Assembly: GCF_006539285.1 (NCBI RefSeq)
Contig: NZ_BJMS01000030.1
Location: 1-44,130 of the forward strand
Length of the DNA stretch: 44,130 nucleotides
Direction: 5' to 3'
Source: Sporolactobacillus inulinus
Lineage (GTDB): Bacteria; Bacillota; Bacilli; Bacillales; Sporolactobacillaceae
Positions 18,379-27,840 of the stretch are shown piece by piece (the stretch's first letter is position 1; the number at the start of each line of letters is the position of its first letter). Below the pieces are notes generated by a model. The model saw only the letters and a program-made list of their open reading frames with translations. It searched no databases and was not told where the DNA came from. A program made the position numbers and the translations under genes.

Positions 18379-18407
18379 ATTTTAGAATGAATCGCAAGGG
18401 ATGTCAA
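18379..18407 (-). promoter_or_regulatory. Sigma-A promoter of the sulfate assimilation operon
   Basis: On the minus strand TTGACA (18402-18407), a 17-nt spacer and TAAAAT (18379-18384), placed about 20 nt before the S-box. The match is close to ideal. Confidence 0.88.
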
Positions 18408-18424
18408 TGATCCTTTATTTATAG

Positions 18425-18968
18425 TTTACAAATTAATTAAAATTCTTTATAGATTAATCGGTTAATCCTAGTGTTGCTGAATGATAGAAAAGCAAGCTCT
18501 TGTTAATCGAATTTCAAAATATAATTCTGTTTTTAGTAAATTTATCCCTTGTCTAATACCAACTATAGTGATAGGATTAATCCAATTTAAGTGACGCTTA
18601 TCGTGAACGGCGGATATTCCATAGATATCCGGAAACCATTTTTTATAAGCAAAAGTAAAGACGCTCAATCGAACAGGTTCTCGCTTATAGACATGGGATC
18701 TCCGGATTCTTGGTACGTAGACGTAGTCCGCTTTATTGTTTTCAGAGAATGGGGATTTTTCGTGAAAATTATGGAGAAAGAATTGAGGTGAACCCTTATC
18801 GACTGCCCAATGGCTGCCGCAGACCCTATCGATTCTTCCGCCTGATCGTTGATAAGCGTCCTTAATTGCAGCTTTTTTTCAACCCTGTTTCCTTTGCTTC
18901 TGATCATTTGCTTTCTTGACACCATCACTTAAAAAGAAAAATGCAATGCCATTAAGGGGGAAGTTAAA
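18425..18968. other. Unexplained divergent intergenic region before sbp
   Basis: About 540 nt between the cys operon promoter and the sulfate transporter genes, with no ORF that has both a ribosome site and a recognisable product. TTTACA and TATAGA 17 nt apart near 18425-18453 are a possible plus-strand promoter, which would give sbp a leader of roughly 500 nt. Within it CTTATCGAC (about 18795) can pair with GTTGATAAG (about 18855), a 9-bp helix with one G-U pair enclosing a GC-richer segment, and GCAGC followed by TTTTTTT lies after it. This might be a structured leader, but it matches no riboswitch class I can name. Confidence 0.35.
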
Positions 18969-20009
18969 ATGAAAAAAAACAGCTTGTTGTTTCTTGCTGC
19001 ATTGATGATTATCAGTGTGCTCAGTGCCTGCGGATCAAGCAACGCTTCACAAGGATCCGGCAACGATACGAAAAAGTCGGTAAAATTGCTTAACGTTTCT
19101 TATGATCCGACTCGCGAACTTTACCAACACTATAACACTGCATTCGCTAAATACTGGAAGAAGAAAACAAATCAGAACGTGACCATTCAGCAATCCCATG
19201 GCGGTTCAGGCAAACAGGCCCGCTCGGTTATTGACGGTTTAAAAGCAGATGTCGTCACACTGGCCCTTTCTGGTGACATCGATGCAATCGCCGATAGCAC
19301 GGACAACCTGAATAAAAACTGGCAAAAACGACTGCCGGATAACTCCACACCCTATACATCAACCATTGTCTTCCTTGTGCGCAAAGGCAATCCGAAACAC
19401 ATCAAAGATTGGGATGATCTGACACGAAAAGGAGTCTCTATTGTAACCCCGAATCCTAAAACCTCCGGTGGCGCCCGCTGGAACTACTTGGCCGCTTGGG
19501 CTTATGCGGACAAGAAATATAATAATGACCAAGCGAAAAGCAAAGCATTCGTTAAAAAACTCTATTCCAACGTAAAAGTGCTTGACTCCGGGGCACGCGG
19601 CGCAACCACAACATTCACGGAACGCGGTGTCGGTGATGTGCTGATCGCCTGGGAAAACGAAGCGTTTTTGAGCATCAATGAACTTGGCAAGGACAAGTTT
19701 GATAGAGTTACACCGTCCTTAAGTATTCTTGCAGAACCGCCGGTAGCAGTTGTTGACAAGAATGCGAAAAGCAATGGAACAACAAAGGTTGCTACTGAAT
19801 ACTTGAAATATCTGTACAGCGATGAAGCTCAGAATATTATTGCGAAGAATTATTATCGACCAAGGAACCAGAAAATTTTGGCTAAATATAGTGATCAATT
19901 CCCAAAACTTAACCTTGTAACGGTTGAAGATCACTTCGGCGGCTGGACGAAAGCTCAGAAAACACACTTTGCCGACGGCGGTACATTCGACCAAATTTAT
20001 TCGAAATAA
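18969..20009 (+). CDS. sbp: Sulfate/thiosulfate-binding lipoprotein
   Basis: Extracytoplasmic solute-binding protein that delivers sulfate (or thiosulfate) to the CysTWA transporter. The 346-residue protein starts with a lipoprotein signal ending in the lipobox LSAC, so it is anchored to the outer face of the membrane. The mature part has sulfate-binding family segments [23 protein letters not shown] and [23 protein letters not shown] lies about 8 nt before the ATG. It is the first gene of a four-gene transporter operon divergent from the assimilation genes. Confidence 0.94.
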   Translation: MKKNSLLFLAALMIISVLSACGSSNASQGSGNDTKKSVKLLNVSYDPTRELYQHYNTAFAKYWKKKTNQNVTIQQSHGGSGKQARSVIDGLKADVVTLALSGDIDAIADSTDNLNKNWQKRLPDNSTPYTSTIVFLVRKGNPKHIKDWDDLTRKGVSIVTPNPKTSGGARWNYLAAWAYADKKYNNDQAKSKAFVKKLYSNVKVLDSGARGATTTFTERGVGDVLIAWENEAFLSINELGKDKFDRVTPSLSILAEPPVAVVDKNAKSNGTTKVATEYLKYLYSDEAQNIIAKNYYRPRNQKILAKYSDQFPKLNLVTVEDHFGGWTKAQKTHFADGGTFDQIYSK

Positions 20010-20058
20010 TCACTGTACATTCGCTTCTATTAATCCGTGCGCAATGGAGTTGAGAAAT

Positions 20059-20892
20059 TTGACACGCATTCAACATTCAAAAAAGAAACAATCCATTCCC
20101 GGCTTTGGATTGACAATGGGCTTGTCGACGCTCTACCTGTCTCTGCTCGTGCTGATCCCGCTATCACTGGTCTTTATTTATTCAGCTCGGCTCGGCTGGA
20201 CCGCTTTTTGGAATGACGTTACCGATCCAAGAGTGATCGCTTCGTACAAGTTGAGTTTTCTAACCGCGTTCTCAGCTGCCCTCGTGAATCTGGTATTCGG
20301 GCTCCTGTTTGCTTGGGTGCTCAGCCGATATACCTTCCCATTGAAGCGGATCGTCGATGGGCTTGTTGATTTGCCGTTCGCTCTTCCAACTGCGGTAGCC
20401 GGCATTACCCTCACAACGCTCTATTCTGAGAAGGGATGGATCGGCAAATGGCTGCCGTTTGATGTTTCGTTTACGCCAATTGGCATTACGCTCGCACTTA
20501 TCTTTGTCGGGCTGCCGTTTGTCGTGCGAATGGTTCAGCCGGTTCTGCAGAATTTTGAACACGAAGTCGAAGAAGCCTCGGCCTCTCTCGGCGCGACTTC
20601 GTTTCAGACATTTAGAAGAGTTATTTTCCCACAATTGCTGCCTGCTGCACTGTCCGGGTTTTCGCTTGCATTTGCACGTTCGCTTGGCGAATACGGTTCC
20701 GTCGTCTTCATTGCCGGAAATATGCCGTTTAAAACGGAAATCGCACCGCTGATGATTATGACAAAACTGGAACAGTTCGACTACCCGGCTGCGACAGCTA
20801 TTGCCGTTGTGATGCTTGTCATCTCGTTCGCGCTGATCCTGCTGATTAATTTAATCCAGTGGTGGTCGCGCATACGTTATGCGAGCCATTAA
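20059..20892 (+). CDS. cysT: Sulfate ABC transporter permease CysT
   Basis: Inner permease subunit of the sulfate importer, 277 residues, about six membrane helices. The cytoplasmic EAA loop reads EEASASLGATSFQTFRR and the following LGEYGSVVFIAGN is the sulfate/molybdate permease signature. The TTG at 20059 is preferred: TGGAG lies 9 nt before it, while the in-frame ATG at 20044 overlaps that site and more upstream starts run into sbp. It pairs with CysW and the ATPase CysA. Confidence 0.92.
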   Translation: MTRIQHSKKKQSIPGFGLTMGLSTLYLSLLVLIPLSLVFIYSARLGWTAFWNDVTDPRVIASYKLSFLTAFSAALVNLVFGLLFAWVLSRYTFPLKRIVDGLVDLPFALPTAVAGITLTTLYSEKGWIGKWLPFDVSFTPIGITLALIFVGLPFVVRMVQPVLQNFEHEVEEASASLGATSFQTFRRVIFPQLLPAALSGFSLAFARSLGEYGSVVFIAGNMPFKTEIAPLMIMTKLEQFDYPAATAIAVVMLVISFALILLINLIQWWSRIRYASH

Positions 20893-20915
20893 CTCGGAAG
20901 AGGAGTTGCTGTTTT

Positions 20916-21782
20916 ATGGAAAGCACGGTTCAACCGAATCTACCTCGTCAAGCGTTTGCTGCCCGTCATTCACTGAAAGAGAACGTTGTCCGCTGGTCGC
21001 TCATTACCGTTGTCCTGCTCTTTTTCTTCGGTTTTCTGATCATCCCGCTTGTTTCGATTTTTTTTGAAGCATTCAAGCAAGGGGTCAGTGTCTATTTGTC
21101 GTCAATTGTTGAAGCGGATGCTTTATCTGCAATCCGGCTGACACTCTTCGTCACACTGATCGTCGTCCCAATCAATGCGGTTTTCGGGATTCTTTTTGCT
21201 TGGGTAATCACAAAATATTCTTTTAGAGGAAAAAATCTTCTTATTACGCTGATCGATCTTCCTTTTTCTGTTTCACCTGTGATTGGCGGTTTGATTTTCA
21301 TTCTTTTATTTGGACAGCACAGTTCACTTGGCCGGTGGCTGATCAGCCATAATATCAACATTGTTTTTAACGTCCCTGGGATCGTTCTGGCCACCCTGTT
21401 CGTGACCTTTCCCTTTATCTCCAGGGAACTGATCCCATTAATGCAGAGCCAAGGAACCGTTTCAGAGGAAGCGTCGATCTTGCTCGGCGCCAGCGCGTGG
21501 CAAACGTTTATTCATGTGACTTTGCCGAATATCAAATGGGCACTTTTCTACGGAATTATTTTATGCAATGCTCGGGCAATCGGCGAATTTGGTGCCGTCT
21601 CTGTTGTTTCCGGCCACATACGTGGAATGACGAATACAATGCCTCTGCAAATTGAAAACCTGTATAATGAATACCAATTTGTCGCCGCCTTCGCCATTGC
21701 ATCGATCATGTCGCTCCTGGCTATTCTGACCATGGTCATTAAAGTGGTTCTTGAAAATTTCATTAAAAAGCAGACCCGCTGA
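20916..21782 (+). CDS. cysW: Sulfate ABC transporter permease CysW
   Basis: Second permease subunit, 288 residues with about six membrane helices. The EAA loop reads EEASILLGASAWQTF, followed by RAIGEFGAVSVVSGH. The ATG at 20916 is preceded by AGAGGAG with 10-nt spacing; longer in-frame readings begin inside cysT and are not supported. It is 23 nt after the cysT stop. Confidence 0.92.
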   Translation: MESTVQPNLPRQAFAARHSLKENVVRWSLITVVLLFFFGFLIIPLVSIFFEAFKQGVSVYLSSIVEADALSAIRLTLFVTLIVVPINAVFGILFAWVITKYSFRGKNLLITLIDLPFSVSPVIGGLIFILLFGQHSSLGRWLISHNINIVFNVPGIVLATLFVTFPFISRELIPLMQSQGTVSEEASILLGASAWQTFIHVTLPNIKWALFYGIILCNARAIGEFGAVSVVSGHIRGMTNTMPLQIENLYNEYQFVAAFAIASIMSLLAILTMVIKVVLENFIKKQTR

Positions 21783-21827
21783 AATTTTGCGCCGCAATGG
21801 TCTACTTTTTTTAAGGAGGTATTCATT

Positions 21828-22883
21828 TTGAGTATTGAAATTAATCACGTATCCAAAGCATTTGACTCCTTTCAAATTCTTAACGATATCAACTTAACGA
21901 TACCGACCGGTGAACTCGTGGCTTTACTGGGTCCATCAGGATCAGGAAAAACTTCATTGCTTCGCATTGTGGCCGGACTGGAACAGCCGGACAATGGTCA
22001 AATCGTTTTTCACGGACAGGATCTGACCAATGCTCATATTAAAGAGCGCCAAGTCGGATTTGTTTTCCAGCATTATGCGCTTTTTCAGAACATGACGGTG
22101 TTTAACAACATTGCCTATGGTCTGAGAGTGCGGCCGAGGAAAATCAGACCTTCCCGAGCAGAAATCAAGGCAAAGGTTGATAAATTACTCCGCTTAGTCC
22201 GCCTCGAACCCTTTGGCAAACGCTATCCGTCTCAGTTGTCCGGTGGGCAACGGCAGCGGGTTGCGCTTGCCCGTGCTTTGGCTATCGAGCCAAAAATTTT
22301 GTTGCTTGATGAACCGTTCGGCGCACTGGACGCCAAAGTGAGAAAAGAACTGCGGTACTGGCTCAGGGAACTTCATGAATCCGTCAAAGTAACAAGTATT
22401 TTCGTAACCCACGACCAGGAAGAAGCCTTTGAAGTTGCCGATCGTGTTGTCATCATTCAGAACGGAAAAATCGAGCAGGTTGGAACACCAGAACAAGTTT
22501 ACAATCACCCTGCGAATCCCTTTGTCTATGACTTTATCGGTAGTGCCAATAAGTTCGAGGGAAAGATCATTAACGGTACCTTTATCGATGGCTCCTTTGA
22601 AACCGAAGCGCCAATTGATTCCAACATCGAATCCGCCGGTCTTGGATTTGTCCGGCCTTACCATTTCGTCATTGAAAAAGATCGTTCCGGAAAATATTCC
22701 ATTCCTGTGCAGATCAAACATATTCATGCCGTTGGACCAACTGTTCATCTCGAAGTCGAACGCTCAGACAGCCATAACGTGCTTAATATCGAGATTAACT
22801 GGGAAGAGTTTTCCCTGTTAAACTTGAAAAAAGATCAAACCATCCATATCAAGCCAAAAAAAGTGCAAATATTTGCTGTGTGA
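21828..22883 (+). CDS. cysA: Sulfate ABC transporter ATP-binding protein
   Basis: ATPase that powers the importer. The 351-residue protein has Walker [10 protein letters not shown] near residue 35, the Q-loop in FVFQHYALF, the signature LSGGQRQR near 133, Walker [13 protein letters not shown] near 155, and the switch histidine in FVTHDQEEA. The C-terminal 115 residues form a TOBE-like regulatory domain. The TTG start follows AAGGAGGT by 8 nt. Last gene of the operon, before a terminator. Confidence 0.95.
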   Translation: MSIEINHVSKAFDSFQILNDINLTIPTGELVALLGPSGSGKTSLLRIVAGLEQPDNGQIVFHGQDLTNAHIKERQVGFVFQHYALFQNMTVFNNIAYGLRVRPRKIRPSRAEIKAKVDKLLRLVRLEPFGKRYPSQLSGGQRQRVALARALAIEPKILLLDEPFGALDAKVRKELRYWLRELHESVKVTSIFVTHDQEEAFEVADRVVIIQNGKIEQVGTPEQVYNHPANPFVYDFIGSANKFEGKIINGTFIDGSFETEAPIDSNIESAGLGFVRPYHFVIEKDRSGKYSIPVQIKHIHAVGPTVHLEVERSDSHNVLNIEINWEEFSLLNLKKDQTIHIKPKKVQIFAV

Positions 22884-22896
22884 ATTTCAAAGATAG

Positions 22897-22931
22897 AAAA
22901 ACCTGGAAGGAAAGCCGTCCAGGTCTTTTTT
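22897..22931 (+). terminator. Terminator after cysA
   Basis: ACCTGGA (22901-22907) and TCCAGGT (22918-22924), followed by CTTTTTT and preceded by an A-run, 14 nt past the stop. Confidence 0.88.
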
Positions 22932-23003
22932 CTGAAATGATTGATAATATGCCCAGTCTCTGATCAAAGCACGAACACGAAACGACTGCTCTCTAATGGT
23001 CGA

Positions 23004-23252
23004 TTATAACTCGATCTCCAGTTCGCCTTCGCCTGTGAGCAGAACCGTTTGCTCATCATTGATCTCAAGCAGCAGCTTTTTCCCGCTTCCGGTCACCGAT
23101 ACTGCCTTGATGTTATTCAAAATGAGTTTAAACGAGTCATAGCCATTCGGATAGCCGCCCTGCTTCTTCTTAATTGATACATAAAGTTTACTATTGAATT
23201 TATGATAGCCGATACAAGGAAATCGCTTACAAATATTTGATTGACGGCTCAT
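23004..23252 (-). CDS. Small hypothetical protein, weakly supported
   Basis: Open frame of 82 codons whose last 60 residues look protein-like: a basic strand KLYVSIKKKQGGYP, then strands in AVSVTGSGKKLLLEINDEQ and an acidic end ELEIEL, suggesting a small beta-rich domain. The ATG at 23252 has only a weak GAAGTGAG before it, so the true start may lie further in or the ORF may be a fragment. I do not recognise it. It converges with cysA. Confidence 0.42.
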   Translation of the reverse strand: MSRQSNICKRFPCIGYHKFNSKLYVSIKKKQGGYPNGYDSFKLILNNIKAVSVTGSGKKLLLEINDEQTVLLTGEGELEIEL

Positions 23253-23409
23253 CTCACTTCGGTATATAACTATATGCCACCGAATGCGCGCATAACACCA
23301 GCCTCCACTTCTGAGACTAGCAATTAGGGGATGAGAGGATCAGCTGGGCTGATTTGTGGCAGCTTTCGCTTGGTGTATCCCCCTCTCCAACCGTCCGCCG
23401 CGATCTTCC

Positions 23410-23484
23410 CTATCCAACGATAAACCGGCGCGGGATCACCGGATCATCGTCGGGTTCCATGTGCCGAATAAACGGAAGATGCAT
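23410..23484 (-). CDS. Possible 24-residue peptide after maa
   Basis: ATG at 23484, preceded by GGGAGG with about 7-nt spacing, 13 nt after the maa stop codon; 24 codons ending TAG. The peptide is MHLPFIRHMEPDDDPVIPRR plus four residues. The good ribosome site and position in the transcript argue for translation, but the length and unknown product keep this tentative. Confidence 0.35.
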   Translation of the reverse strand: MHLPFIRHMEPDDDPVIPRRFIVG

Positions 23485-23496
23485 GGAACTGCCTCC

Positions 23497-24057
23497 CTAT
23501 TCCTCAATCGTCTTGATGATTCTTGCCGGATTGCCGCCGATAGCGACATTGTCCGGCACATCTTTGGTGACAACCGAACCTGAACCAATCACCACATTAT
23601 TGCCAATCGTGACACCAGGATTAATCACTGCTCGTCCGCCAATCCACACGTTATTGCCAATCGTCACCGGCTTTCCAAATTCCACACCAGAAATACGCAG
23701 CGCCGCATTAAGCGGATGGGCTGCCGTATAAATATGCACGCCAGGGCCGAACATGCAGTGGTCGCCGATATGAATCGGACAAATGTCTAAGAACAAACAA
23801 TCAAAATTGGCGTAAAAATGTTCACCAACATGAATGTTGTACCCATAATCGCAGCGAAAGGTCGGTTCGATGTATAGTTTTTCTCCAGTCGAACCGAAGA
23901 GCCGTTTTAATAATGACGTTCTCTTTTTTTGATCGGTTTCGGTCGTGTGATTAAATAGACGTGTTAACTTTCTAGCATTTAAGCGATCCGTTTTTAATTC
24001 CTGATCCATCGCGTTGTAAAGCGCTCCGGCAATCATTTTTTGTTTTTCAGATGTCAT
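23497..24057 (-). CDS. maa: Maltose O-acetyltransferase-like protein
   Basis: Acetyl-CoA-dependent sugar O-acetyltransferase of 186 residues in the left-handed beta-helix (hexapeptide repeat) family of Maa/LacA/NodL. The N-terminal Mac domain ([18 protein letters not shown]) precedes the repeats, which include [19 protein letters not shown] and VAIGGNPAR. The catalytic histidine lies in YTAAHPLNA. The ATG at 24057 has AAGGAG about 8 nt upstream; the longer open frame upstream has no ribosome site. A role in acetylating maltose or glucose that cannot be metabolised is the family view, and it fits a maltose-using organism. Confidence 0.86.
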   Translation of the reverse strand: MTSEKQKMIAGALYNAMDQELKTDRLNARKLTRLFNHTTETDQKKRTSLLKRLFGSTGEKLYIEPTFRCDYGYNIHVGEHFYANFDCLFLDICPIHIGDHCMFGPGVHIYTAAHPLNAALRISGVEFGKPVTIGNNVWIGGRAVINPGVTIGNNVVIGSGSVVTKDVPDNVAIGGNPARIIKTIEE

Positions 24058-24147
24058 GGTTTTGCTCCTTCTAAATGTTTTTTCTTGGCCGTCCGCTTCT
24101 ATTCTATAGGAACAACGCATAAATGGCATGCCGTACCGTTTAGAAGA

Positions 24148-24193
24148 TAAAAAAATTCGGCGATTCGAGTCCGGGTGTACCGAACTCAAATCG
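24148..24193 (-). terminator. Terminator after the hydroxyacid dehydrogenase gene
   Basis: On the minus strand CGATTTGAGTTCGG (24180-24193) pairs with CCGGACTCGAATCG (24161-24174), allowing G-U pairs, followed by CCGAATTTTTTT. Confidence 0.82.
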
Positions 24194-24224
24194 TCGAGTA
24201 AATGATCGTTCGCTTTTTCGCTGA

Positions 24225-25160
24225 TCAGTTGGTTTGTTTTTCAAACGTTTGGAATTTCTCTTTAATTGTATCTGCAGAGTGTTTAAATTTCGCTTCTTCT
24301 TCAGTAGTCAGCGGCAGTGTGAGGACTTCTTCAATCCCATTTTTGCCGATGATTGCCGGCTGACCAACATAAGTGCCGTACTTCTCACTGTAGCAGGAGC
24401 AAATGCAGGCAGCATGAGCATCGGAAAGCACGGCCTGACTAAGTTTAACGGCGCAGGTCGAAATTGCCCAGCTTGTATAGCCCTTGCCTTTATAGACTTC
24501 CCAACCGCCGCGACGTGCTGCTTCTTCCAAATCATCCAGGTTTAGGTTCCGTTCTTTCGCAAGTTCCGTAATGTCCAATCCATTCACGCGAACCGTTGAC
24601 CACGCGGTGAATTGCGATTCGCCATGTTCGCCATATACATAGCCGGAAACGTTTTTCGGATCACAATCGAATTGATCGGAAACCACTTTTTGCATCCGCG
24701 CCGTGTCAAGGAACGTTCCGGTTGCAAAAACCTGCTGACGGCTGAGTCCGGTATTTTCCTGGAAATACTGCGTAATCGCATCGCAAGGGTTCATCGTATC
24801 GATGGCTACACCATGGAAACCGGACGCCTTAACTTTTGGCGCAATATCTTGCACGATGTCCTTCGTATACTCGAATTCTGCCCAGCGGTTTCCTTGTGCT
24901 TGCTTCTCTTTGTATGCAAGAATATTACCGGCAGTAATGAACAAAATGTCCGTATCGGCAAGTTCGCTGTAATCATTGATTTTAATGATCGTTCGCGTGT
25001 CGATCCGCCCCTGCATATCCTGCAAATCAAGTTGTTCCGCGCGCGCCAGTCCTTCGTTCGTATCAATGAGGATCAGCTCATCGGCAATCCCCCTCGATAC
25101 AAGCTGGAATGCAACTGCTGCGCCGACATGTCCAAGACCAATAATCGCATACTTTCTCAT
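24225..25160 (-). CDS. L-2-hydroxyisocaproate/L-lactate dehydrogenase family protein
   Basis: NAD-dependent reduction of a 2-keto acid to an L-2-hydroxy acid. The 311-residue protein has the Rossmann loop GLGHVGAA, the substrate-side DTARMQ (Asp152, Arg155) and the catalytic His179 in GEHGES. Segments such as [21 protein letters not shown] and GKGYTSWA match the L-2-hydroxyisocaproate dehydrogenase branch (Lactobacillus confusus HicDH type) better than classical L-LDH, so branched keto acids from Leu/Ile/Val are plausible substrates; lactate activity is not excluded. The ATG at 25160 has AGAAGG 8 nt upstream. Monocistronic, with its own terminator. Confidence 0.85.
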   Translation of the reverse strand: MRKYAIIGLGHVGAAVAFQLVSRGIADELILIDTNEGLARAEQLDLQDMQGRIDTRTIIKINDYSELADTDILFITAGNILAYKEKQAQGNRWAEFEYTKDIVQDIAPKVKASGFHGVAIDTMNPCDAITQYFQENTGLSRQQVFATGTFLDTARMQKVVSDQFDCDPKNVSGYVYGEHGESQFTAWSTVRVNGLDITELAKERNLNLDDLEEAARRGGWEVYKGKGYTSWAISTCAVKLSQAVLSDAHAACICSCYSEKYGTYVGQPAIIGKNGIEEVLTLPLTTEEEAKFKHSADTIKEKFQTFEKQTN

Positions 25161-25349
25161 TTCTCTAGCCTTCTTTATAGTAAAATTTAACATCCTATCA
25201 TTATCATAACATAGATTGAGTTTTCTGAACCCGAAGATTTGCTGTTTTTTTAGTCATTCTAGAAAACTCGAAAAAGAAGCTGCCTCAATTTAAGTTTAAT
25301 AAGAAAAATAGGCTCGGTAATGTATCGATTCGCTGTGAAAGGTCTTAGT

Positions 25350-27515
25350 TCAGCTGATGCTCTCTATTACATTTTCAATGATCTTCAGTCCGATATTATG
25401 CCGTGCGGTCAGAATCGATTCCGGGTGAAATTGTACCGCGACAATCGGTAATTTTTTATGTTCCAAGGCCATGACCATGCCATCCTCAGATCGGGCAGTA
25501 ACGGTCAAACAGTTGGGCACTTGCTCCGCATAGAGGGAATGATAGCGACTGGCGGTAAAGCAATCCGTGATTTCATTGAAGAGCTTGCCGTGCTCTGTAA
25601 CGGTGATCGTGGATGCTTTGCCATGCATTGGCTCTTTTGCGTAACCTAATTTCCCGCCAAAGTATTCGACGATGCCCTGCAGGCCGAGGCAAACGCCGAA
25701 AAGCGGCAGTTCTTTTTCGATGCAACGGTCAATCGTCTCGTGGATGGCAAAGTCGTTCGGCGTCCCGGGTCCTGGCGACAGGACAACGAGATCAAAATCC
25801 GCTGAATCATTGAGCAGTTGTTTTGCTAATGCTGTTCTGGCAGTCACGACGCAGGCGCCGGTTTGTTTAAAATAGTTGCCCAGTGTGTGGACGAATGAAT
25901 CTTCGTGATCGACAATCAAAATCTTCTTCCCGCGACCGACCGCGTCCTTTTTATGATGCGGATTGCGCGATACTGCTTTTGTGCCTTCGACCGCTTGCCT
26001 CAAAGCTGCTGCTTTTGTTAACGTCTCATCCTCTTCATCCTGCGGTACGGAGTCAATCAGCAGCGTGGCACCAGCACGGATTTCAGCGATGCCTGCTTTA
26101 ATTTTCATTGTACGCAAGGTCAGCCCGGTATTCAGATTGCCGTCAAAGGTCAGATAACCGACGGCACCGCCGTACCAGCCGCGCGGCGACGCTTCGTGCT
26201 GTTCAATCCATTTAATTGCATTGCGTTTCGGCGCACCGGTAATCGTGACCGCCCACATATGCGTGATGAACGCATCAAGAGCATCACGTTCGGGCTTGAG
26301 GCTGCCCACCACATGATCAACCGTGTGAATCAGATGCGAATACGTTTCCAGCTGGCGGCGGCCAATCACTTTAACCGTGCCCGGCAGGCAAATTCTTGAC
26401 TTGTCGTTACGGTCCACATCCGTGCACATCGTCAATTCCGCTTCGTCCTTTTCCGAGTTCAGCAGTTGCCGAATACGATCTGCATCTTCAATCGCATTTT
26501 TTCCGCGCCTGATCGTTCCAGAGATGGGACATGTTTCAACCCGCTTGCCGTCAACTCGGACATACATTTCCGGTGAACAGCCAACAAGGTGTTCCGTTCC
26601 TAAGTTGATCATAAATCCATAGGGACTTGGATTAATCGTACGCAAGTTTTGAAAGATTTCCGACGGACTGCCCGTGCATGGTTCATAAAAGGTATGCGAA
26701 GGAACCACTTCAAATAAATCGCCCCGTTTGAACGCTGTTAAGGCTTTCTCAACCAGTTGCGCATATCTGCCTTTTTTGTACTTCTTATCCTCAGGAATGT
26801 CTTCACGTTTTGGGTACTCATAGAACGCGCCATCTCTTGGCAGTCCCGCGGTCGACTGCCCTGCAATCTCAAAATCGTAGGACAGGCAATACGCACATTC
26901 ACGCTGATGATCGACAATACTGATCTCATCGGGAATAGAGAGCACCAAGTCCGGTTTCCGTTCCTCACGTTCCTGATGCAGCGGCATCGGTTCCAATCGA
27001 AAAACAAGATCGTAACCAAAGGCGCCATACAGACCGAGAAAATGATCTTCAGATGATGCAAACAGTTCCTGAATGGACCGCAACACCGTAAAAATCGAAG
27101 GTTGCCGCGTTCGCTCTTCTTCACGGAACAGTTCATGGTCCGATTCGATCGTACCGATGATTGATTTGGCGGACCGCTCAATCACTACAATTTGGCTGTT
27201 CTTAGTTAACTGCTCATCAATAGCCGCAAGCAGCAGTCTGCCTCTTTGGTTCAGGGCAGAGACAACAAATTCATTGGGATAGGAGCGAATTTCGATTCCC
27301 GGATTCACAAAGCCAATATCCCAGCGTGTATATCTGCCCGGATATTCATAGCTGCTTGAGAAGACAGCACCTTTTTGATGGTCAAGTTGCCGAAGCAAAT
27401 CATCCATTGTACGTGCTTCATCAAGCGCTCGCGCATGGCGGGTAATTTTCACGCCTGCTTTCGTCGTATACGTCATGGCACCTGTCTTAGCTTCAAAATG
27501 AGATAAAATACTCAA
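25350..27515 (-). CDS. trpEG: Bifunctional anthranilate synthase (TrpE-TrpG fusion)
   Basis: Chorismate plus glutamine to anthranilate, the first step of tryptophan synthesis, in one 721-residue chain. The TrpE half (about 1-510) has an N-terminal SSSYEYPGRYTRWD segment typical of fused enzymes, GCSPEMYV, CPISGTIRRG and the ITGAPKRNAIKWI segment. The TrpG half (about 525-715) has the glutaminase nucleophile Cys609 in GVCLGLQG and His697 in VQFHPES. The TTG at 27515 follows GAGGAG by 8 nt. A T-box with a TGG specifier precedes it, which supports tryptophan rather than folate or phenazine use. No other trp gene is next to it. Confidence 0.93.
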   Translation of the reverse strand: MSILSHFEAKTGAMTYTTKAGVKITRHARALDEARTMDDLLRQLDHQKGAVFSSSYEYPGRYTRWDIGFVNPGIEIRSYPNEFVVSALNQRGRLLLAAIDEQLTKNSQIVVIERSAKSIIGTIESDHELFREEERTRQPSIFTVLRSIQELFASSEDHFLGLYGAFGYDLVFRLEPMPLHQEREERKPDLVLSIPDEISIVDHQRECAYCLSYDFEIAGQSTAGLPRDGAFYEYPKREDIPEDKKYKKGRYAQLVEKALTAFKRGDLFEVVPSHTFYEPCTGSPSEIFQNLRTINPSPYGFMINLGTEHLVGCSPEMYVRVDGKRVETCPISGTIRRGKNAIEDADRIRQLLNSEKDEAELTMCTDVDRNDKSRICLPGTVKVIGRRQLETYSHLIHTVDHVVGSLKPERDALDAFITHMWAVTITGAPKRNAIKWIEQHEASPRGWYGGAVGYLTFDGNLNTGLTLRTMKIKAGIAEIRAGATLLIDSVPQDEEDETLTKAAALRQAVEGTKAVSRNPHHKKDAVGRGKKILIVDHEDSFVHTLGNYFKQTGACVVTARTALAKQLLNDSADFDLVVLSPGPGTPNDFAIHETIDRCIEKELPLFGVCLGLQGIVEYFGGKLGYAKEPMHGKASTITVTEHGKLFNEITDCFTASRYHSLYAEQVPNCLTVTARSEDGMVMALEHKKLPIVAVQFHPESILTARHNIGLKIIENVIESIS

Positions 27516-27551
27516 TCTCGTCACTCCTCTACTGTTCTCATCTGCACTCTT

Positions 27552-27597
27552 CTAAAAAATAAAAGGGGCCGCTCATCCTAATAAGGACGAGAGACCC
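27552..27597 (-). terminator. T-box regulated terminator
   Basis: On the minus strand GGGGTCTCTCGTCC and GGATGAGCGGCCCC form an imperfect stem followed by TTTTATTTTTT. It begins within the T-box sequence, as expected of the terminator/antiterminator switch. Confidence 0.9.
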
Positions 27598-27835
27598 CGT
27601 GGTGCCACCTTTGTTCGTTAAAAAACGCGCTCATGTACGGAAAGCGGATCACCGCTCGATACATTCTCTCTTTTATCGGTAAGAGTTTCCGCCGATGCCT
27701 ACTATGCGTTCAGCCCGGATGCTCAAAAGCCCATTCACCAGAACGTCCGCACTGATTCACACCTACCATCAGCTCTCTGAAGCGTTCGCTCTGGCTACTC
27801 CTCTTCATCATCGCATAAATCATCAATTTGATTGC
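27552..27835 (-). ncRNA. Tryptophan T-box leader of trpEG
   Basis: The conserved T-box sequence AGGTGGCACCACGG is at 27597-27610 on the minus strand. Upstream stem I features are visible: AGAGAGCTGATGG followed by GGTGTGAATCAG, and a specifier-loop region GGTGAATGGGC in which TGG (27731-27733) is the candidate specifier codon, read by tRNA-Trp. Uncharged tRNA-Trp would stabilise the antiterminator and switch trpEG on. Confidence 0.93.
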
Positions 27836-27840
27836 TTTTC

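Noticed and set aside
18591-18791. 66-codon plus-strand ORF upstream of sbp
   Set aside because: No ribosome site and composition like random AT-rich sequence.
18795-18880. TPP riboswitch in the sbp leader
   Set aside because: CCTGATC followed by a GATAA-like string resembles part of the thi-box, but the other conserved segments are missing and the gene context (sulfate transport) does not fit.
18665-18928. 87-codon minus-strand ORF with the segment INDQAEESIGSAAAIGQSIR
   Set aside because: The start has no ribosome site, the second half is not protein-like, and no family was recognised. It overlaps the possible leader structure. A gene remnant is possible but cannot be supported.
19924-20058. 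N-terminal extension of CysT overlapping sbp
   Set aside because: Would place the start inside the sbp coding region; the TTG at 20059 has a ribosome site and gives the normal permease length.
24612-25190. 192-codon plus-strand ORF across the hydroxyacid dehydrogenase gene
   Set aside because: Antisense shadow; the minus-strand dehydrogenase has all family motifs.
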